From assembly GCA_902806575.1 (NCBI GenBank), contig CADCXD010000001.1:3782001-3846000 (forward strand): DNA of 64,000 nucleotides. Direction: 5' to 3'. Below the pieces are notes generated by a model. The model was not told the DNA's origin. It did no database searches and saw only the letters and a list, made by a program, of their open reading frames with translations. The DNA comes from Jackrogersella multiformis (taxonomy: Eukaryota; Ascomycota; Sordariomycetes; Xylariales; Hypoxylaceae). The position numbers and the translations under genes are program-made. This document shows positions 57,064-64,000 of this stretch, one piece after another. Numbering within the stretch: position 1 is the first letter of the stretch; every line of letters starts with the position of its first letter.

Positions 57064-59206
57064 TTAGTCAGATCGCTTGCGCTTCTTCTTGCCCTGACCC
57101 TCACTAGGAGATTCGTCTGAAGACATGTCGCTGGAACTGCCGGGAACCTCGGATGCGACCTGGAAGAGGACCTTGCCGAAGTTGGCGTAGTCCGTCTCGC
57201 CGGCCGGCATCAAGTCGAGACCCTCCTCGCTCGTGTCGATGAGATTCATGACGATAGCACCGCTACCGTGAGTTCGCGCGTGCTGTGATAGGTTGTCACT
57301 CCTAGAGAACTTCTTACCGCATTCGTGGCATTCGAAGGGCTTCTCTTGTGTGTGCAGCGAGCGGTAGTGGCGCTTCAGGTGCTCCTGGCGACGGAAGCGG
57401 CGGTTGCAAAGCTCACAGACAAAAGTCTTGCTGGGGTCCTCGGTTAATGATTGCTTGCGACCTCGACGGTTGGGCGCAGCCGGTGTGGGGTTGTTGTGTG
57501 CACTTGATCCTGAAGTAGATCCAGCATTGTTACTGCCATCGTTCGACTCATTCTGGCCGGTTTGGTGTTGCTCATCTCCCTCATTAGAGTTGGAATCTGC
57601 GGCGACATTCATGACGGGCATAATCTTTCGCGATTCCTTCTTTGATTTCTTTATTTTCTTATCCTTGTGCGAATGCGAATTAGGATCTGACGAGTCACAA
57701 CTGGAGAAAGTAGTTGCGGTGCAGTTGTTGGTGTCGTCAGTGTCGAATTCGCTCTCAGCCAAGAACGACTCGTTACCAAGTGACAGAGTGGTAGAGCAGG
57801 TGTCAGAACGTGACCTCTTCACGTCGGCACCTTGGTGTTCACCGATATTCACAAGGCGGCTTACGAAGTCGTCCTCGGATTCCAGGTCAGAAATATCCTC
57901 AAAAGACGGTAAACCGTGGTGGATCTCCGGGTTGAATTCGAAGTTAATAGGGAGTGATTGTTTTGGTTGAACCTCACCCCTGAATTCCTCCAACGCGACA
58001 GGGGCAGAAAACTCGGGGGCTAGAGTGGGGTTCTGCACACCGCCAACAGTTAAGTTCCGAGGGTCGCAAAAGTCCACGTCTTGTTCTGATGCAACCGATC
58101 GTGCATAAGGCGACGGCGAAGGGGATAACGAAGGGCAAGATGCTGGTGAGAGAAGGTCGCTCGAAAAACTCGAGTTGGGTGATTGTATATTTCCAGACTG
58201 AGATTGAAGGTAGACTGTACCAAAGAGGAAAAAATTAAATAAAGTTAGCGACTCCAATTCCCCCAAGGTTAAAAGTGTTTTAAGGTTTAAGTTAAGATAG
58301 GGAGAGATAAGCGGTGAATTGTGAATTTCAAGGTCGATGCCCCACCAATATTTTCCCTTGAAACTTTGACACCTCTAGGCTCTACCTACCTAGGTACCTA
58401 AGGTAGGCTGTAGGTACCTGGCATTAGGGTACCCAGGTAAGTATCTCCGCAGCTCGCAGCTTATTCTTATTCTTATTTTTAGAAATCCTCCTCTTTTTGT
58501 CTGAGACTAACCCAAGTCATATTCATCCAATTCAAAAAACAAAAACAAAAAAACCAAGTTTCGTTTTAAGAATATTAAATTGACCATTTCGAGAATGAGA
58601 ACGAAAACGAAATGTGAACAGAAACACAAACAGAAATATGAACCTACCAGGTGTCAAAGGAGGTGAACCAGCGTTGGCCCAATCCAATTCCAGGTTCTCT
58701 GGTACTGGTTCGACTTCTGGCTTGACCATCTCGCATCCATCCAACCCAGAGAACATGGGATTTAACGGTGTGGCTAGCATATCGTTCGTGTTGCATGGGC
58801 TGCCCATCGAACTACCCGAGGTCGACAAGGGTGGCGTGGCCGGGTAGTAGAATCCGTCGTTCTCGCAAAGCTCTGTCTCGAGCATCAACTTAGACGGCTG
58901 GTTCTGCATCAATATCCCCGCTCGTTGCGTAACTTGTGGCGATGCCATGGGAGTCACGTTGCTGGGGACGGAGCTGAAGACCTTGGTCGGCATCGGTTGC
59001 TGCGAGCAAGACGAATTCGGCCTCGAGTAGATCGGTGTCGACGGTAGTGTAGGTACGACAGGAAACATCTGCTGCTGCTGCATCTGCTGAAAGCCTGGCT
59101 GCTGGCTGAAGTGGCCGTGATGCCGGTTCTCCGGATTAGGGTCTGGCGTGTAATAGAAGAAAGGCGTCGGTCCCATCTGGGAGGCCATCATAGTTGGGTC
59201 CATCAT
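57064..59206 (-). CDS. msn2: C2H2 zinc-finger transcription factor, Msn2/4 type
   Basis: Predicted nuclear stress-response activator. Exons 59206-58648 and 58214-57064 encode 569 residues. Two tandem C2H2 fingers lie at about 451-502. Their helices carry RRQEHLKRHYRSLHT and RSDNLSQHARTH, the Msn2/Msn4 recognition residues known to read AGGGG stress elements. The rest is Ser/Pro/Gln-rich activator-like text with a Lys/Ser-rich stretch (about 375-400) and a basic C-terminus KKKRKRSD that could be a nuclear signal. Members in plant-pathogenic and saprophytic fungi (Msn2, SebA) affect stress tolerance and development. The 433-bp intron is long for this window and contains the palindromic repeats typical of intergenic DNA. 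The fingers are unmistakable; orthology to Msn2 is very likely. Confidence 0.9.
58382..58440. repeat. CCTAGG palindromes inside the msn2-like intron
   Basis: CTACCTACCTAGGTACCTAA and several TAGGTACC/GGGTACCC units lie inside the 433-bp intron. This shows that the intergenic repeat family also sits within transcribed sequence. Confidence 0.8.
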
Positions 59207-62200
59207 CGTGACTTAACCAATAACCACCTGTCAGTCTTGTGGGTAGTGACTAATCTCGACCCGTTTAGACTGACCTATTATCGATTTCGATTACGTCGTT
59301 GTTCAACTATTCGGAGGGCTGCTGCTGTTCTTTCGTTTATAAATTAAGTATACTGATAAGTGTACTGTACAAGGCGTTGCTGGGCGATTGGCCTAAAGAT
59401 GGTGGGTTTCGGTTCCTGACTGTCTGAAGGAATGAACGTTGGTCTTGATACTGAATCAAACGACCACCTATTTGCTGGTGACTCGATGTCGTATGGTAGT
59501 GTTGTTATACATGAACCTGCTTTCGACTTCGAACTCCCGAGTATTATCGTTAAGCAATTGGCGTGGGAGCGGATAGGTACAACTTTGTATAGTTAATGAA
59601 AGGCAGGAAGTTCGAGGAGGGATCGAACGATTCCAAAAAGTCGAGTCACGGAAGAAACAAGAGAACCGATAGGGTTATGAATAAGAAATAGAACACTCCA
59701 AGACGACGGATATGTCGATCACGGACTAGGTAAAAGAGTAATGAACGTGGTTGAAGGGACCTTGAGAGGATAATGTAAAATAGTTGAAGCCCAGCCAGAT
59801 CAACGACCACCAGATAAAAGAGCCCATCGATAGGCCATCCAGTGCCTGCGGGTGGAATGGAGACCCATCATAGGAACCCACTCACCCACTTACCCTTGTA
59901 GCGTATGTCTCACTTGGGGAAAGCTGACAAGGGGAGGGGGGGGGACCTAAGAGATGGTCCTGGTCGGCCTGGGTCGACTGGCAACCTTGTCTACTGCATG
60001 TCTGGGGCAAAACGGAAACATGAGATGAGTAGGTGGTGTCGACTGGTACTATGTGGGCGCAGCCACCGAGCGATTCTAAATCTGGATAATACACTGGACG
60101 AGGATGAAGTACCGCGTATTGATAGGTACTTTGTCTCTTTCCTTCGACGGACAGAAGAGACCTTGTCCGACTGGTCGTGTACCTAGTATTAGTGCATACC
60201 TTCTAAACTCCGTTGGCTTGTACGCACGCGCAAGCATACGACACCTTGCATATCGCCTAGCATCGTTTAGAAGACGATACGGGCTCTCATGCAGAACCGA
60301 GTACATAGCGAGGTGTAGTAGTGTATGTAGATATGCATTCAACAGCTAAGCCAGGATACCCATCTTGAAGTCTTAAGTGACTTTGTGGATAATACCTAGC
60401 CTATGTAGTGTATATTTAATTATTTTTGTATACCTATAGAGGCATTACTTGATACACGTTCGTCGTAATCCAGGCGTCCTCCCACGTGCTTGCTAAGGTG
60501 TACGTAAACTGTCGAAGGACTTGTATATACAGTAAGTGGCAGGTATAATAAGTTCATGCATAAGACTACACTGTACTTGATGAACAGGAAAGCAAAATGT
60601 ATATCCATACAGTAGTACCTCGGCAGGCTTTCCAACAAGCCGTTTTGGGGAATTGATTGTCGTGGATGGTAGGTACTCTGCACAAAATTTCAGGATTTTC
60701 TTGGATGGTTGGAACATGCATATCTACGTCGTATGTACACTACTATGTACGATACATCAACCGGCACCTGTGATAGGTGGGTTTGACCGCTGGACCACAG
60801 GAGCAAGCGAGCCACACAATTTGCATAATTCGTCCATTTTTGCCAAAGCACTCGCCGTAGTAGGTGGTGGTGGTGTTCGGCTGCAACATCGCACAGCCAG
60901 TCGTGGACACCGTCCAGCCTTCGCGCGACGCGGAGCCCTCTGCGCCAGCCCATGATGCCGTCCAGTAGAACGGCGTGATGGAATGCAGGTACGGGCTCCC
61001 CAGGCGTCGCGCTGTGGATCACGCTCGTCATCCAGCGCTTTCACGAGAAATGCTTTGCCCATATCCTGAGTGCCGGGCGGCCTTTCTGGACTGTCGATTG
61101 GGTTGCGGGGAAACTTGGTATCCAGCATATCGGATGCTCTATGTGCTTGCCTGCTCTCTCTACTCTTACCTACTGCCTACCTAGGTCTACCTCGTGGTGA
61201 TGTCCGAATATGAGGATACGAGAGAGCACGTGTGCCTAGACCATCACCCCCTAACGACTAACGACTAACGACATGATAATTAGAAGTCTTGCAGAGGGAA
61301 CCAAGATAGATACATTCGGAAGCCTTCCGTACTCAGGTTAGAAAATTACAACCTGCCGGTGATTGGATCCCATTAATAGGCTGTGAACTAGTGAATGAAT
61401 AATTCATCTAGGTGAGGTGAGCCTATGTGTGGTCAGCATACCTGGTATGCAGTAAGAGGCAGCCTACCACTCTATGCCTAATACAACAGTATTGGTATCG
61501 TATTGGATGTATGTGTATCAACTTATGGTGCGCAAAGTAGGAAAGAAAAAAAAGATAGTCCCAGCAAATGAAGGCCAATGATATGTGTGTTTTGCCTAAG
61601 CAGGCCTCGCATTGGCAGATTGACCACAGATTAGCTTGTGATGAAGTAGATGTTCACAATTTATCTGTTAAAACCGGTTGCATTGATTGGGATTTGGAAA
61701 CATAGGATCGGCCTTGGAGTTCGTATGAGTGGATGAAAATCCTTTTAAGACGCGCGCGTTCCTGATATGCAAGCACTTTATATCAAGTCGCTCATAAAAT
61801 GCAACCCATTCATCCAGAAAGAAGAGGCTAGAGATGCCTATGCTACGGCGAATATCGAATCAAAAGGCCTTCTGTTTATGGAAACACGCGCTTTATAATT
61901 TCTCTTTTGTGTCATCACACGAGGCGTGAAGTCGGGTTGGCTGATTCGAGGCGTAGGCTTATCCTGATACTCCTGATACTTGAATTGCTTTCCGATTTGT
62001 AATATCAAAGAGGTTTACCTACTCGCCGCACGTTCTGTTACAATTGAGAGATTACACCCCGCATCAGTGAGATGTGATTGAGACTCCGATGGGTTGGCTT
62101 CTCGCACCAAAATAAAGGAAACGATTTTTGCTGCAGCGTCGGAGATGACTTTACTTGGTAGTTCATAAGATAAGCTGTAAGATTAAATATTGATTCGAAG

Positions 62201-63184
62201 AAGCACAGCCTTCGTGATGAACCAGAAGAGAGGATGTCATTGTGACAATTATCGAGAAGTTCTTAATCTGTACACTTAGCACTGATCTAGCTGTCTAGGT
62301 AGTTGATGAAGCGACGGGACGAGCGGGGAAAGGTGGAAAGGAATTAAGCTTCTTTTTTTTTTTACTTGCAGAAAAAGTAATATTAACAAATTGATCGCTC
62401 TGTCGCTGTTTCTTGACTCGTCATCTTTGGCATTAATGATGGAAAGAATAACGACACATTTTCACCCCTTGCTTCCCTTTTCGTGCCTGCTAACTTCGGG
62501 GTTTTTTTAATGCATTTAGGTACTTAGGTAGCCATTAGATTCCGAAAGCCGTTGTCTGCACCTTCCACACACGGTTCGGAATCACATAAAAAAACCTCTT
62601 AAAAATTCAGGCAGCCAGGTTAATTGCTTTTCTTATCTTTTAGCCTCTTTCGTAATGGCTTAAACTAGCTCACAAGTTGTCGTACAAAGTACAATATACG
62701 AACATATGTTCATCTCCGCCAGTTTGTGTAAGCACGTTATTATCTCCAACATCACCATCATCATTATCGGACTAACTGATAACTTATCAGGCCTTCATCT
62801 TTAACCCACTATTATGAGGCAAACCATAAGGCCGTGGCTCGACCCGACCGGCTTCCGCTGTACCTGAGACTACTATGATAGAGTCTGACCGCCGTGGACT
62901 GTACAATAATAGCGTGCTTTACCTAGGTAAATGCGGCATTGCATACCTATTGCGTTTGCTAATACGTTAACCTATTACGCCACCGCTTTCCAACCGGTCT
63001 TGGTGTAGATAGGCATTGAGGGATTCTATATAGTATTATACACTATAGTATAAGGGCTATGCTATGCCATGCTACACAAATATGCACTGTCGTGCATTCT
63101 GTTATCGTCTAGAGACTATTTAGGTATCATCATGGTGCTCATCGCTTGTTTCATTATTCTATCATGCATACTAGTGCATTCACC

Positions 63185-63204
63185 AGTGCATTTGCCAATG
63201 CACT
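63185..63204. repeat. hairpin AGTGCATT-TGCC-AATGCACT
   Basis: Perfect 8-bp arms around a four-base loop. Further GTGCATT (63174) and GCATTGCATT (63208) copies lie on either side, and flanking ATCAT/ATGAT extend an imperfect larger fold. Confidence 0.8.
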
Positions 63205-63280
63205 AAGCATTGCATTAATATGATACACTAGTACCTATGGCACGCGTACGTACATGGCAGCGTAGGTGTCTATTACTACG

Positions 63281-63346
63281 GTAAGTACCTAGGTACCTAT
63301 GTATGTATGTATGTACGTTAGGTATGTACGTATGTAGGTACCTAGG
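63281..63346. repeat. CCTAGG palindrome plus GTAT tetranucleotide array
   Basis: TACCTAGGTACC is followed by GTATGTATGTATGTACG and a second TAGGTACCTAGG, making a long imperfect inverted repeat of mixed tetranucleotides. Confidence 0.8.
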
Positions 63347-63481
63347 AATAGTGTATGTATATACATGCATTATAACGACCCCATCCTGTCAGTACCTACT
63401 ATGAATACTAAGTACTAGTAATTAAGCGGTGGACCGGTCCTCTATCGGACTAGAGTCCCAAATCAGGAAGCTTATCATGGG

Positions 63482-63518
63482 TTACCTATGTAGGTACCTA
63501 CCTAGGTAGTGTAGGTAG
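63482..63518. repeat. TACCTA/TAGGTA inverted repeat
   Basis: TAGGTACCTACCTAGGTA with flanking TTACCTATG and GTGTAGGTAG gives extensive self-complementarity. It is the last strong member of the motif family in the window. Confidence 0.8.
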
Positions 63519-64000
63519 ACGATCATTCCACCGCCAAAGTGCCTAGACACTTTGCCCAGGTACTAGGACATCCGACTTGCCAGGTACCGTAAAGGTATCC
63601 ATAGCAGTTCCGTGGAAGGCTTCCGGCTCGACAGAACCCCCAGAACCCCCCGGCGAGGAGGCCTTCTAGGTAATTTGCCTCCCATTATGCGGCCTGTTAC
63701 CCGGCTCCCACAGTGCTGGATACTGAGATACGTCAGGGTACCTAGTAGGCCTGTTGACGAATGAACCAGAGGAGGGTGAAGTACTGCTTGTTGGAAAGTA
63801 CATGCAGTCTTCTCCACACCAATCGCCTTCGAACTCGGCCTATTCATCGACCTGTACCTTGCATGTCAACTCTGTGCCTGCAGCATTCGTCCTGCAGGAA
63901 CAATGCAGACCGGCACATTACTATTACTACACGGAGCTAGACATGATAAGTCGGTATGCAAGCAGGTAACTGATCCGGAACTTAAATACTTATCTAGGTA

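Larger units (their letters stand above)
59207..64000. other. 4.8 kb gene-free right end
   Basis: The first several hundred bases are the msn2-like promoter and leader. Beyond that I recognise no gene. A GC-richer island at about 60.75-61.13 kb stays open in more than one frame but matches nothing I know. Three CTAACGA units lie at 61251-61271. The last kilobase is dense in hairpins and GTAT/TACC repeats. Confidence 0.5.

Noticed and set aside
56622..57104. 160-codon minus-strand frame overlapping the end of the msn2-like gene
   Set aside because: It begins inside the real coding sequence in another frame and continues into the 3' UTR.
61251..61272. CCCCCTAACGA-type repeat resembling telomere sequence
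   Set aside because: Only three copies of CTAACGA, a 7-base unit unlike the CCCTAA of filamentous fungi, and with no array.

Overview
The window looks like nuclear DNA of a filamentous ascomycete (Pezizomycotina, most likely a Sordariomycete). Genes are split by short GT-AG introns, protein architectures are fungal (group III HAMP-repeat histidine kinase, HET-domain protein, Msn2-type zinc finger, BAR-PH-ArfGAP), and genes are separated by long non-coding stretches. The non-coding DNA is littered with self-complementary motifs built on CCTAGG (TACCTAGGTA) and CACTAGTG, which I do not see in the exons. Species cannot be named from this alone.

Layout. 0.4-4.0 kb (-): Csx2-type ArfGAP. 6.9-11.1 kb (+): Munc13/UNC-13-like C2 protein. 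11.1-17.8 kb: gene-free, repeat-rich, containing a B-box-like sequence. 17.8-21.9 kb (+): osmosensing histidine kinase OS-1/NIK1. 21.9-30.4 kb: mostly gene-free, but holding a three-exon small gene (25.4-26.6 kb, -) for an 85-residue coiled-coil protein. 30.4-32.4 kb (+): SAM plus HMG-box protein. 33.9-35.0 kb (+): damaged or cryptically spliced HET-like gene. 35.6-36.6 kb (+): phosphomannomutase. 37.2-41.1 kb (-): PhoD-like phosphatase with a WW domain. 43.3-44.4 kb (+): small heat-shock protein. 44.8-45.2 kb (-): KEOPS subunit Pcc1. 46.2-48.5 kb (+): Cdc14 phosphatase. 49.9-52.4 kb (+): membrane-anchored carboxylesterase. 52.8-55.5 kb (-): diphthine-ammonia ligase Dph6. 57.1-59.2 kb (-): Msn2/4-like C2H2 factor. 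59.2-64.0 kb: no gene recognised.

Most genes are single-copy housekeeping or signalling genes, and no biosynthetic cluster, transposon or CRISPR-like array is visible. Functional links are loose. OS-1 feeds the HOG stress pathway, Msn2-type factors and small heat-shock proteins are classic stress outputs, and Pcc1 and Dph6 both act on the translation machinery (tRNA t6A and eEF2 diphthamide). I see no evidence that these neighbours are co-regulated. Exon borders were placed by eye from splice consensus, reading frame and protein-family expectation.
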